From contig USIA01000006.1 in the NCBI GenBank assembly GCA_900554535.1, forward strand, positions 1 to 33,535: DNA of 33,535 nucleotides, in the 5' to 3' direction. This DNA comes from an uncultured Oscillospiraceae bacterium (GTDB taxonomy: Bacteria; Bacillota; Clostridia; Oscillospirales; Acutalibacteraceae). The first letter of the stretch is position 1. Every line of letters begins with the position of its first letter. The notes beneath the pieces were generated by a model that saw nothing but the letters and a program-made list of their open reading frames with translations, was not told the DNA's origin and ran no database searches. Made by a program: the position numbers and the translations under genes. This document shows positions 23,364-31,001 of the stretch, piece by piece.

Positions 23364-25493
23364 ATGAAATTGATACTCGCCGAAAAACCTGAGCTTGGCA
23401 GGGCCATCGCACAAGCGTTAAAGCTGCCGGGCCCGGAAAGAAACGGTGTTATTTCCGGGTCCGACTGCACCGTCGTGTGGGCATACGGCCATCTATTGCA
23501 GCTGGTAGATCCCTCAAAAGAGGACGCACGTTACGCGCAGTGGCGTTTATCCGATCTTCCCATTTTCTTTGAGCCCTGGGCGCAGGAACCGATTCCCGGC
23601 AAGGAGGAGCGTCTTCAGCAGATTGGCCGGCTCATCGGCCAGGCCGACAGCATCATCCATGCCGGTGACCCCGACGACGAGGGGCAGTATCTGATTGACG
23701 AGATCCTGACCTACTTTCATAATACGAAACCGGTACAACGCGTTTTGATTAACGATAATACCCCCAGCGAAATTCAAAAGGCGTTTCAGAATCTGCAGCC
23801 TAACGAGCGCTTTGTGCCGATCGGCAAGGCCGCCGCGGCGCGGGCCATTAGCGATTACACGTTTGGCGTCAATTACAGCCGCTTTTTCGGCCTCACGCTG
23901 CACATCAAGGGGCTATCGGTCGGCCGCGTGCAGACACCGACGCTTGGCCTTGTCGTAAACCGTGACCGACAAATTGAAAATCACGTGCAAAGAACGTTCT
24001 ACGAACTGACCGGTACGGCGCAGCTTAACGGCGTCCCGGTCGAATTCCTCTTGAAACCGGACAAGGCGTTTTTAGACGAGGACGGCCATATAACCGACCG
24101 CTCGTTTCTCGAAGCGCTTCCCGGCGCGATCCCCGACCCGGCCACCGCTCGTGTCGTCTCGCAGCGCAAACAGGAAGCGCCGCCGCTGCCTTTCAATCTG
24201 GTCAAACTGCAAGCGCATATGAATGAGAGATACGGAATCCCGGTATCCCGCACACTGGCGCTTACGCAGGAACTGCGCGACAAATATCAGGCAATCACTT
24301 ACAACCGCAGCGACTGTCAGTATCTCAATGAGGAGCAGTATCGAGAAGCCCCTGCGCTGCTGCCGGGCGTTATGCAGCGCCTGGGGATCAGTCTGCCTTT
24401 GGAATACAGCCTGCACGCTAAGTGCTTTTGCGACGCCAATGTGACGGCGCATCACGCAATCATTCCTACGGCCGCACAATTTGATTTGTCGTCGCTGTCT
24501 GATGACCTGCAAAACGTGTACCGGGAAATCGCTATGCGGTATCTCGTACAGTTTTTGCCGCCGCGCACGATTGAAGAGACAAAAGCGGTCATAGAGATTC
24601 CCGGCAAGGGCAGCTTTGCGGCGAACTCTATGCGGATCCTCAACGTAGGATTTGCGGCCCATTATCCTGCTAAGGCACTGAAGGAAACGCCTTTAAGCGG
24701 CGTGCCAGCGGGCCGTTACCGCACGCGGCTCGAGAATTTTCAAATTCTTGAAAAGCACACGAGCCCACCAAAGCGGTATACACAGGCGACCCTGATTACC
24801 GATATGACACAGGTCGCAAAGTACGTACAGGATCCGAAGGCAAAAGCGGCCCTGCAGGCAAAGGACAAGGACAAAAAGGGCGAAAACGGCAGCATCGGCA
24901 CGCCGGCTACGCGCGACACCATTCTTGCCACGCTTGTCAAGCGCGGTTATGTGCGAGACGACGGCAAGCACCTGATTTCGACCTCCTACGGCCGGCAACT
25001 CTACGATCTTTTGCCAGACGATATCAAGAAACCCGATCTGACAGCACTCTGGTGGACGATTCAGGAGGACATCAAGGCCGGGCGCGCTGAGATTCCAGCG
25101 CTCACGCACGCCGTGTTAGAATCCATTTGCAATCACCTGAAAGAGGATTATTCGCAGGCGCACGTGGAGCGGCAGCCAGATAGGGAAGAGATCGGCAAGT
25201 GTCCCGTGTGCGGGCGGCCGGTTTATGAGAGCGAAAAGGCCTTTGGCTGCTCCGGATACCGGGATGGCTGCAAGTTTGCCCTGTGGAAGGATAACGCCTA
25301 TTTCCGACACTTTGGGAAAAAGCTCACGAAGGCGGCGGCCAAGGCACTGCTCGGCCCGCGCCGTCGTGTGTTGGAAAAGGGCCTTTCCAGCAAGTCCGGC
25401 AAACCTTATGATGTCTATTTTGTGCTGAGCGTTCAGGATGGTAAGGCACATTTTTCGATGAAATTTCCGAAAACAAAAAAGAAAAAGATTTAA
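23364..25493 (+). CDS. topB: DNA topoisomerase III (type IA)
   Basis: A 709-residue enzyme that passes single strands and decatenates DNA. ATG 23364 is preferred (MKLILAEKPELGRAIAQAL), with AAGGTG just upstream. The Toprim domain carries EKPELGR at the start and HAGDPDDEGQYLID at about residues 94-107. LSVGRVQTPTLGLV and the catalytic Tyr313 in ITYNRSDCQYL are typical, as is TPATRDTILATLVKRGYV. A C-terminal zinc ribbon has CPVCGRPV..FGCSGYRDGC. TopB-like genes are common in clostridial ICEs and may resolve element intermediates. It is followed by a strong terminator. Confidence 0.96.
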   Translation: MKLILAEKPELGRAIAQALKLPGPERNGVISGSDCTVVWAYGHLLQLVDPSKEDARYAQWRLSDLPIFFEPWAQEPIPGKEERLQQIGRLIGQADSIIHAGDPDDEGQYLIDEILTYFHNTKPVQRVLINDNTPSEIQKAFQNLQPNERFVPIGKAAAARAISDYTFGVNYSRFFGLTLHIKGLSVGRVQTPTLGLVVNRDRQIENHVQRTFYELTGTAQLNGVPVEFLLKPDKAFLDEDGHITDRSFLEALPGAIPDPATARVVSQRKQEAPPLPFNLVKLQAHMNERYGIPVSRTLALTQELRDKYQAITYNRSDCQYLNEEQYREAPALLPGVMQRLGISLPLEYSLHAKCFCDANVTAHHAIIPTAAQFDLSSLSDDLQNVYREIAMRYLVQFLPPRTIEETKAVIEIPGKGSFAANSMRILNVGFAAHYPAKALKETPLSGVPAGRYRTRLENFQILEKHTSPPKRYTQATLITDMTQVAKYVQDPKAKAALQAKDKDKKGENGSIGTPATRDTILATLVKRGYVRDDGKHLISTSYGRQLYDLLPDDIKKPDLTALWWTIQEDIKAGRAEIPALTHAVLESICNHLKEDYSQAHVERQPDREEIGKCPVCGRPVYESEKAFGCSGYRDGCKFALWKDNAYFRHFGKKLTKAAAKALLGPRRRVLEKGLSSKSGKPYDVYFVLSVQDGKAHFSMKFPKTKKKKI

Positions 25494-25506
25494 ACATGTA
25501 CATACG

Positions 25507-25548
25507 AAAGCGACGGCTGCATGGATACAGTTCGTCGCTTTTTCTTTT
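25507..25548 (+). terminator. Rho-independent terminator after topB
   Basis: AAAGCGACG (25507-25515) pairs with CGTCGCTTT (25533-25541) around a 17-base loop, followed by TTCTTTT. It separates topB from the DUF6291-like genes, whose ribosome binding site begins 10-15 bases later, so it may also act as an attenuator. Confidence 0.85.
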
Positions 25549-25573
25549 CTCAAAATATAAGGAGGAACTCAAA

Positions 25574-26674
25574 ATGACAATGACGGCAAGAAAAGCATTT
25601 ATGGTTTATTTTCAGTGGTTTCAGTATTTCGACACGCTCCGGCCGGACGTCGCGTATCAGTCCATCCGGATGCTCGCGTCCGTTGCGGAAGGCGGGAAGC
25701 TGGAAAGCATCGGCGACGCGGCTGCCGACATGATGCTCTGCATTTTATCGGATACCGTGCAGCGCGATGCGGAAAAATACGCGGAAACCTGCGAAAAACG
25801 CCGTGAAGCGGGCAGAAAAGGTGGTCTTGCGCCCCGCAAAGAAAGCTTTTGTGGAGCTCCCGTCCTTTCCGCGTCCGTGACAAATCCTGTTGCTCCGTCT
25901 ATCCTTCCGGCGCGTAAGCCGACCGTAGCCGCTGCAGAGACGCCGGAAAAGCCAGCTGCTGCGACGCCGCCTGTCTTTCCTATGTGTGAAAAATCTGCTA
26001 TGCCCGTAGCAAAGGCTGCGGAAAAGCGGTCCACGACATCGGCCGCCGTGACATTGCCGGTTTGCCCTGTATGCGAAAAGCCAGCCGTGCCTATTGCAAA
26101 AGCTTCAGAAAAGCAATCTGCGGCGCCGGCTATCGACGTACCGGTTGTCGAGGCATCCAATCCGGTTTTGTCAGAGGAGGTGATCAGCCGGATCACCGGG
26201 CAGATCACGCAGGCTGTCGTGCAGTCTGTGCAGTGCTTATTGCAAAAGCAGGTGGAGCAGCATCCTGCAGCCGTGCCAGAACCCGTCGATACGATTGAAA
26301 TCGTGCCGCAGCCGCCAAAGCCCCGGCGCAGACGAACGGCGCCGCTTTCGCCCGCATCTTCTGCGCTATTTGAACGCTTCTGGCGTGCCTACCCGAAAAA
26401 GACAGGCATTGAGGCTGCTCGCAAGGCATTTGCCCGTGTATCTCCGACGGAATCTCTTGTCGATAAAATGGTGAATGCCATCTCCTGGCAGACGCACAGC
26501 CGGCAGTGGACCGCGGATGGCGGACGGTATATTCCGTCTCCGGCAAACTGGCTCAAGGCGGCGCACTGGGAGGATCAGCCTATGCAGACCGACAGCCTTC
26601 ACGGCGAGGCGCCATCTTACGACCTGGATGCGTATGAGCGCGAAAGCTTGTTTGACACCGTTATTTATCCATAA
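25574..26674 (+). CDS. DUF6291-like/DnaD-type replication protein
   Basis: A 366-residue protein; ATG 25574 follows AAGGAGGAA. The N-terminus (KAFMVYFQWFQYFDTLRPDV.. then EKRREAGRKGG) resembles DUF6291 proteins. A Pro/Ala-rich linker (~90-215) contains two related ~29-residue units, PVFPMCEKSAMPVAKAAEK and PVCPVCEKPAVPIAKASEK. The C-terminus (FERFWRAYPKKTGIEAARKAF.. YIPSPANWLKAAHWEDQP) is the module seen at the end of phage and plasmid replication initiators or helicase loaders. This suggests it helps start replication of the excised element. The start codon and family are well supported; the function is inferred. Confidence 0.78.
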   Translation: MTMTARKAFMVYFQWFQYFDTLRPDVAYQSIRMLASVAEGGKLESIGDAAADMMLCILSDTVQRDAEKYAETCEKRREAGRKGGLAPRKESFCGAPVLSASVTNPVAPSILPARKPTVAAAETPEKPAAATPPVFPMCEKSAMPVAKAAEKRSTTSAAVTLPVCPVCEKPAVPIAKASEKQSAAPAIDVPVVEASNPVLSEEVISRITGQITQAVVQSVQCLLQKQVEQHPAAVPEPVDTIEIVPQPPKPRRRRTAPLSPASSALFERFWRAYPKKTGIEAARKAFARVSPTESLVDKMVNAISWQTHSRQWTADGGRYIPSPANWLKAAHWEDQPMQTDSLHGEAPSYDLDAYERESLFDTVIYP

Positions 26675-26722
26675 TTTAGGATGTATCCCATTTAAACAAA
26701 GCAAAAGATTGGAGGAGATCGT

Positions 26723-26956
26723 ATGTCCAGCAAGGATCATTTTCTGTTTTATTTTGAGTGGTTTGATTACCTCGATGACCTTCCGCCGGCACTCGCCTTT
26801 TCTGTGATTCGCGAGCTAGCCCGTGCCGCGTATGGGGATTCTCCGGAATCCGTGGGCGATGTGGACGCGGATCGGCTGATTACACAGATGCCACATGTGC
26901 CGAATCTTGAACAGAAGGACAAGAAAACGTCGGTACATAAGAGAAAAAGGAAGTAA
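26723..26956 (+). CDS. Short DUF6291-like paralogue
   Basis: A 77-residue protein; ATG 26723 follows GGAGGAGA. DHFLFYFEWFDYLDDLPPALAFSVIRELARAAYGDSPESVGDVDAD aligns with the first ~50 residues of the preceding gene (FMVYFQWFQYFDTLRPDVAYQSIRMLASVAEGG..SIGDAAAD). It then ends in a Lys/Arg-rich tail without the replication module. It could be a degenerate duplicate or a small protein that pairs with, and modulates, its larger neighbour. Confidence 0.7.
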   Translation: MSSKDHFLFYFEWFDYLDDLPPALAFSVIRELARAAYGDSPESVGDVDADRLITQMPHVPNLEQKDKKTSVHKRKRK

Positions 26957-27073
26957 AACTCCATTTTAACCATCCATACAAAGCAAATCAAAGCAAATGC
27001 AAGCGATATTGAATTTAAATAAAAAGATAAAGATATATATACCCCCTCTATCCCCCTAAAGGGAGGCGTGTGT

Positions 27074-27208
27074 ATGAAAGCAGCGATAGAAAAGAATTCG
27101 GCCTCCAGGAAGCATTCCTTCCAGAAGGCCCTCATCGCGGAGTCCGACAGCGCCGCCAAACGCTTCAAGAAGCTGCTGGTGCAGTTGAAGAACCTGTTGC
27201 TTTGTTAA
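27074..27208 (+). CDS. 44-residue basic peptide
   Basis: ATG 27074 has AGGGAGG 7 bases upstream and the frame ends at TAA 27206-27208. The product (MKAAIEKNSASRKHSFQKAL.. then KRFKKLLVQLKNLLLC) is basic and would form an amphipathic helix. The 117 bases before it are AT-rich with a duplicated AAAGCAAAT and a CCCCCT..AGGGAGG pairing that could cover the binding site. Composition changes sharply from AT-rich to GC-richer at the start. No family recognised; it might be a remnant. Confidence 0.5.
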   Translation: MKAAIEKNSASRKHSFQKALIAESDSAAKRFKKLLVQLKNLLLC

Positions 27209-27213
27209 GTACT

Positions 27214-27455
27214 TTATTTAGACAGCACCTCATATGCCTTTTTGTTTTTGGTCATCAAACGTTTGGAAATCTGTAGAACATCTTCATCAGTCGCTTGCTG
27301 TTCTGCTTCTAATTGACTGAATTCGATTAAAACATATCGCGGTACATTATTTTTCAGAATCACTGCCGGACCATTTTCATCGACTAAACGTGCAATTCGA
27401 GAAAAGTTCTGATTCGCTTCCGTAATGGAAACCAGATTGTCTGTATTGAAGCCAT
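27214..27455 (-). pseudogene. Phd/YefM-type antitoxin with frameshifted start, no toxin nearby
   Basis: The minus strand encodes NTDNLVSITEANQNFSRIAR, then LVDENGPAVILKNNVPRYVLIEFSQLEAE and ISKRLMTKNKKAYEVLSK, the Phd/YefM antitoxin fold over its full ~79 residues, ending at 27214. There is no usable start in this frame. The only ATG (27455-27453) is one base out of frame, as if one base were lost in codon 2 or 3, and TAA lies just upstream in frame. No RelE/YoeB/Doc-like toxin follows; the downstream side carries the 44-residue gene on the other strand. It is either a frameshifted relic or a sequencing error. Confidence 0.75.
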
Positions 27456-27517
27456 GTTATGATAAGCCGAACGAATTGTTCTACAAAATTCTATGTTAAG
27501 TGGGAGGAAACACGCAA

Positions 27518-28390
27518 ATGACTACTAGTGAATGGGTACAGACATGGATGAAGACGTACATTCTGGGTTACAGGGCAGAGTCTACGTATAGGGGGTATTA
27601 TGCAGCTTGGCGCTTGCTGTGCAGGTATTTCCCCGATACGATGGACATGCCAGTGGATCAGATGACGGAATTGATTGCTCAAAATGTATTGGCGAATCTG
27701 GCACACAAGGGATACTCTTATTCGCAACTGAACACGGTGCGGGTCGTCTTTCATCAAACTTTCCAAAAAGCAGCGGATAATGGATTATGCGAGCGCAATC
27801 CAATCCAGCATTTGGAGATTCCGTCCGAGGCGCCCAAAGGGCATCGGACCGCATTGACGCGCACCCAGCAGCAGGCTGTACTTGAAGCTGCATCACATAT
27901 TTACCTTGGACATATTGCTATTTTTATGATGGAAACGGGCCTAAGACGTAGCGAAGTGAGACATTTACAGTGGCCGGACTTTTCTTTGGCAAGGCAGACC
28001 ATTCATATACGGCATAGTAAGACGAAAGCCGGAGAACGCTATGTACCACTGACACGGCTTGCACTGCAAATTTTATTAAGTGAACCGAAGAAAAAAAGCG
28101 ATCTTTATATTTTTCATAATAAGATTGGAAACCCGATCAATGACACGAATTTACGGCGCTTATACATACGGTTACGCAAGGAAACAGGGATTCAGGATAT
28201 AACGAATCACGTGTTCCGGCACACATTTGCGACACGTGCCGTAGAAGACGATATGAACATAAAAGCATTATCTATGATATTAGGGCATACAGATGTCGCG
28301 TTTACGATGCGCACCTATGCACACCCTGACGAAGATTTTTTGCGCAGTCAGATGCAAGCATTTGACAGAGCGGAACATCGGAGAAGTTGA
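27518..28390 (+). CDS. Tyrosine recombinase (integrase)
   Basis: A 290-residue site-specific recombinase. ATG 27518 follows TGGGAGG; the GTG at 27500 lies before that site. The SAM-like N-terminal domain covers ~1-100 (STYRGYYAAWRLLCRYFPDT). The catalytic domain shows Arg143 (TGLRRSEV), a conserved Lys region (HSKTKAGERYVPL), His231-x-x-Arg234 (HVFRHTFATR), His257 (LGHTD) and the nucleophile Tyr267 (MRTYAH). It is complete and is the likely integrase of the element. The attachment site is usually near such a gene, but with no second copy in view I cannot mark it. Confidence 0.93.
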   Translation: MTTSEWVQTWMKTYILGYRAESTYRGYYAAWRLLCRYFPDTMDMPVDQMTELIAQNVLANLAHKGYSYSQLNTVRVVFHQTFQKAADNGLCERNPIQHLEIPSEAPKGHRTALTRTQQQAVLEAASHIYLGHIAIFMMETGLRRSEVRHLQWPDFSLARQTIHIRHSKTKAGERYVPLTRLALQILLSEPKKKSDLYIFHNKIGNPINDTNLRRLYIRLRKETGIQDITNHVFRHTFATRAVEDDMNIKALSMILGHTDVAFTMRTYAHPDEDFLRSQMQAFDRAEHRRS

Positions 28391-28475
28391 CAGCCCTTTA
28401 TTTTTAGTATACGATCATTTTAAAGACGGCAGTTTATGTATTTGCAATGAATGGACCTCTCATTCTTGCCGCTTT

Positions 28476-28506
28476 GCCCTTCGGCGTTGTCCGGAGGGCT
28501 TTTGTT
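28476..28506 (+). terminator. Rho-independent terminator after the integrase
   Basis: GCCCTTCGG (28476-28484) pairs with CCGGAGGGC (28491-28499) with one G-U pair, a 6-base loop, and then TTTTGTT. It ends the integrase transcript. Confidence 0.8.
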
Positions 28507-28549
28507 ATATTTCTGTTTTTAACTGAAGCAGGGAGTTGATTTTTGACTA

Positions 28550-28611
28550 TGAGTTTTGAGCACAGTATAGCCCGCATGTTTATTGGGCTCGCTTTTTGTA
28601 ACCAAAACTCA
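28550..28611 (+). repeat. 9-bp inverted repeat upstream of the serine recombinase
   Basis: TGAGTTTTG (28550-28558) and CAAAACTCA (28603-28611) are exact inverted copies 44 bases apart. AACTC-AA-GAGTT overlaps the right copy (28606-28617), and AGCCC/GGGCT with a following CGCTTTTT lies between (28569-28596). This could be a recombination (res-like) or operator site for the recombinase gene that starts at 28640, or a weak terminator. Confidence 0.5.
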
Positions 28612-28639
28612 AGAGTTATGAATATAGGGAGGCGTAAAA

Positions 28640-29230
28640 ATGATTTACGGATACGCGCGTGTCTCGACAAAAGGGCAAGCGAAAGAAGGAAACAGCCTTG
28701 AAGCACAGACAGCTGCGCTCAAGGCTGCGGGAGCGGAGAAGGTCTATTCGGACGTCATGACTGGCGTCCGGGCTGATCGGCCGGGGCTGACCGCGCTGCT
28801 CGCCGCAATTGGAGCCGGCGACACGCTGATGGTGACAAAGCTCGACCGGGTTGCGCGCTCTGGCCAAGCTGGCGCCGCGCTGTTTGAGAACCTGCTTTCC
28901 CGCGGCGTAGCGGTCCACATCCTGAATCTCGGCAAGATGGATGACTCGCCGACGGGGAAGCTCATCCGCAACGTGATGCTTTGTTTCGCGGAATTTGAGC
29001 GCGACCTGATTGCGGAACGAACCGCCGAGGGCAAGGCACTCGCGCGGCAGAAGCCTGGCTACCGTGAAGGCCGGCCCAAAAAATACCGACCGGTGCAGAT
29101 TGCGCATGCGATGGCGCTCCTCGATGAGGGATACTCCTACCGGCAGGTAGCTGATATGACCGGGATCAGCGTTTCAACCCTGGTCCGAGCAAGAAAGGTT
29201 CGTCTTACAAACCTTTCAGGATATGCTTGA
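28640..29230 (+). CDS. Small serine recombinase (resolvase/invertase family)
   Basis: A 196-residue recombinase; ATG 28640 follows AGGGAGGCG. The catalytic domain begins MIYGYARVSTKGQAKEGNSL, with the nucleophile Ser9. LDRVARSGQ, GKLIRNVMLCFAEFERDLIAERT and GYREGRPKKY, then a C-terminal helix-turn-helix (YSYRQVADMTGISVSTLVRARK), complete the standard order. Length is normal. It is GC-richer than the integrase region before it, which suggests separate acquisition. It may be a resolvase for the element or belong to a different insertion. Confidence 0.93.
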   Translation: MIYGYARVSTKGQAKEGNSLEAQTAALKAAGAEKVYSDVMTGVRADRPGLTALLAAIGAGDTLMVTKLDRVARSGQAGAALFENLLSRGVAVHILNLGKMDDSPTGKLIRNVMLCFAEFERDLIAERTAEGKALARQKPGYREGRPKKYRPVQIAHAMALLDEGYSYRQVADMTGISVSTLVRARKVRLTNLSGYA

Positions 29231-29236
29231 TTTGAT

Positions 29237-29331
29237 TTACACTCCTCATTTTACAAACTTTCTTTGCTAATTAACCACATAATTAGCTTAATGACTTTGC
29301 TAGTTCAAGCATATTAATCTTTGTAATATAG
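29237..29331. repeat. Direct repeat, copy A (duplicate promoter region)
   Basis: Begins TTACACTCCTCATTTTACAA and matches copy B (30839-30927) over most of its length with a few substitutions and small gaps. It retains a minus-strand promoter (TTGAAC at 29308-29303, 17 bases, TAATTA at 29285-29280) and the AGGAG site, but is followed only by a 14-codon frame pointing into the recombinase 3' end. A GCTAATT..AATTAGC dyad lies inside. Confidence 0.8.
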
Positions 29332-29375
29332 GAGGCTAAGAATTTGAGTTGAATGTTTTGATATGTTTGTCCAGT

Positions 29376-30833
29376 TTACACCGTATAGTATTTCTGGTTC
29401 CGGCTTTTGGGCTTGTTTGGGATTGTCATAGCCAGTTTGCCGGTATCCAAGAGAGGTTTCACATAGTGTTGCATGACGTAAAATACTGTACGGATTCCTA
29501 CGTAGTCAGCAATCTCCTGTCGGCTGCGAGGAATGTGGCAGAAAGCCAGCAGATCCGATTCTTTTCTTCGTACGTGTAAATCTTTTGTAGGTTCTTCCGC
29601 CATTTCGGTGCTGTTGTAAAAGGTAACTACGAACTCGTTGCGACGATTTTCAAATTTGGGCGATGGTAGGCCATACTCCGCCAAGGTGCGGCGCATGGTA
29701 GGAATGCCAGAGTAGCGATTCTCTGCGCCGGTGAGAACCTCTGTCATCACTGCCAGGGCTGGGTTGCGCAGGTCTGGCCGGGCGACGCCCAGCTGTTCTA
29801 CTGTCATCCGTCCATAGAGGCTGCCGGGGCTGTGAATCTCCAAACGGTTGGAGAAAAAGTCGATCTGCACCGGGGTACCTTCGGTGTAGATGCTGTAGTC
29901 TCGATGGATCAAGGCATTGAGCACCGCTTCACGAATGGCAGCTATGGGGTACTCAGTCCGGTCTGTCCGTTTTCCTGTCTCCGGATCTATGATGGTGCGA
30001 ACCTTCATGTTTCGTTGGCAGAAGGCCAAAGCCTCCTCCACCATGACAGAAATAGTGCCTTCAATGCGTTTGTTGTTAAGGAAGCGGGCCTCGTCATCTG
30101 GGGCGGTTTCCCCTATCTGTGTTCCTGGCACCACCACGGCGGTAATGCCCAATTGCGGGAAGTAGCCCTGGGGATAGAGTGCAAAGTTCAGAACGCAAGC
30201 CAGAGTAGGAACGCCATCTCGGATGATATTAAGCATTTCGTAGGATTGCTCTTGATTCAGTTGAGCAAATCCGGGACGATCCTGTCGGCGAAGGCGGAGG
30301 TAGTTTTCCAATTTATCTTGATCCATCAGTTTCAAAGTTGCCTCTTCCACCGGCCGCACATCATCATGCTGATGCTTGCGGAAAGCCTCATAACTGTATA
30401 ATTCATAGTCTGTCATGGGCAGATCTGCGTCTCCTACACGAATAAAAGCCCCCTTAACTCGGCCAACTCCCTTGTAATAACAGGGGCGCTCTGACAGATC
30501 TACTGCCGGAATCTCTGCTGAGCAGATCCAGATGCCTGGTTTCCACTCTGCCAGCGTAAAGACAGCCCGTACTGGGGGTTCCATCTGATTGCACTGTTCG
30601 GTGACCTTCTTCTGCAAGTCCTGGGGATCGTAGATTCCCACAACTTGAAAACCGATGCTTTCGTCAATACCGAAGAGCAAAACCCCACCCACGTCCTGGT
30701 TAGAGAAACTGGACAGGGTGTCATAAAGTCGTTTAGGGCAATCTGTATGAGCGCTTTTTAACTCTAGGGTTTGAGTTTCCGCGCGTTGTTTACAAGCTTC
30801 ATTTGCAAGTTCCAATAATTCGTTGGGCAGCAT
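29376..30833 (-). CDS. Schlafen/AlbA_2 ATP-binding protein
   Basis: A 485-residue protein. I chose ATG 30833 (MLPNELLELANE) because AGGAG lies about 8-9 bases upstream; the ATG at 30851 overlaps that site. Residues ~1-130 form the AlbA_2/Schlafen-type domain (LELKSA.., GGVLLFGIDES). Residues ~285-400 hold a GHKL-like ATP-binding domain (PIAAIREAVLNALIHRDYS..GTPVQIDFFSNRLEIHSPG). The C-terminus resembles a winged helix (RSRQEIADYVGIRTVFYVMQHYVKPLLDTGKL). Such proteins act as regulators and are often found in defence or mobile islands. It is transcribed against the recombinase and flanked by two copies of its promoter region. Function not known. Confidence 0.85.
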   Translation of the reverse strand: MLPNELLELANEACKQRAETQTLELKSAHTDCPKRLYDTLSSFSNQDVGGVLLFGIDESIGFQVVGIYDPQDLQKKVTEQCNQMEPPVRAVFTLAEWKPGIWICSAEIPAVDLSERPCYYKGVGRVKGAFIRVGDADLPMTDYELYSYEAFRKHQHDDVRPVEEATLKLMDQDKLENYLRLRRQDRPGFAQLNQEQSYEMLNIIRDGVPTLACVLNFALYPQGYFPQLGITAVVVPGTQIGETAPDDEARFLNNKRIEGTISVMVEEALAFCQRNMKVRTIIDPETGKRTDRTEYPIAAIREAVLNALIHRDYSIYTEGTPVQIDFFSNRLEIHSPGSLYGRMTVEQLGVARPDLRNPALAVMTEVLTGAENRYSGIPTMRRTLAEYGLPSPKFENRRNEFVVTFYNSTEMAEEPTKDLHVRRKESDLLAFCHIPRSRQEIADYVGIRTVFYVMQHYVKPLLDTGKLAMTIPNKPKSRNQKYYTV

Positions 30834-30838
30834 TTTGC

Positions 30839-30927
30839 TTACACTCCTCATTTTGCAAACTCTCTTTGCTAATTGACTTTATCTTAGCATATTGACTTTG
30901 CTGATTCAATCGAATTTTGCAAAATAG
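30839..30927. repeat. Direct repeat, copy B (promoter region of the Schlafen-type gene)
   Basis: Begins TTACACTCCTCATTTTGCAA. It holds the ribosome binding site and promoter of the minus-strand gene at 29376-30833, and is a diverged duplicate of copy A at 29237-29331. It contains repeated TTTGC and ATTGACTTT elements that may be operator half-sites. Confidence 0.8.
30881..30909 (-). promoter_or_regulatory. Promoter of the Schlafen-type gene
   Basis: On the minus strand TTGAAT (30909-30904), a 17-base spacer and TAAGAT (30886-30881) form a good sigma-A-like promoter about 50 bases before the start codon. AAAGTCAAT occurs on both sides of the -10 box and may be a regulator site. Confidence 0.65.
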
Positions 30928-31001
30928 TAGACAAATGCTTGCGCCAGTTTTTAAAAAAGGCTACATAACATATAAGAGCAAAAGCAATTGGATATATTTT
31001 C

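Noticed and set aside
26261..26268. Second nic-like site CATCCTGC
   Set aside because: It lies inside the coding sequence of the DUF6291-like gene with no flanking dyads or repeats; a chance 8-mer. The same applies to 32436-32443, which is far from transfer genes.
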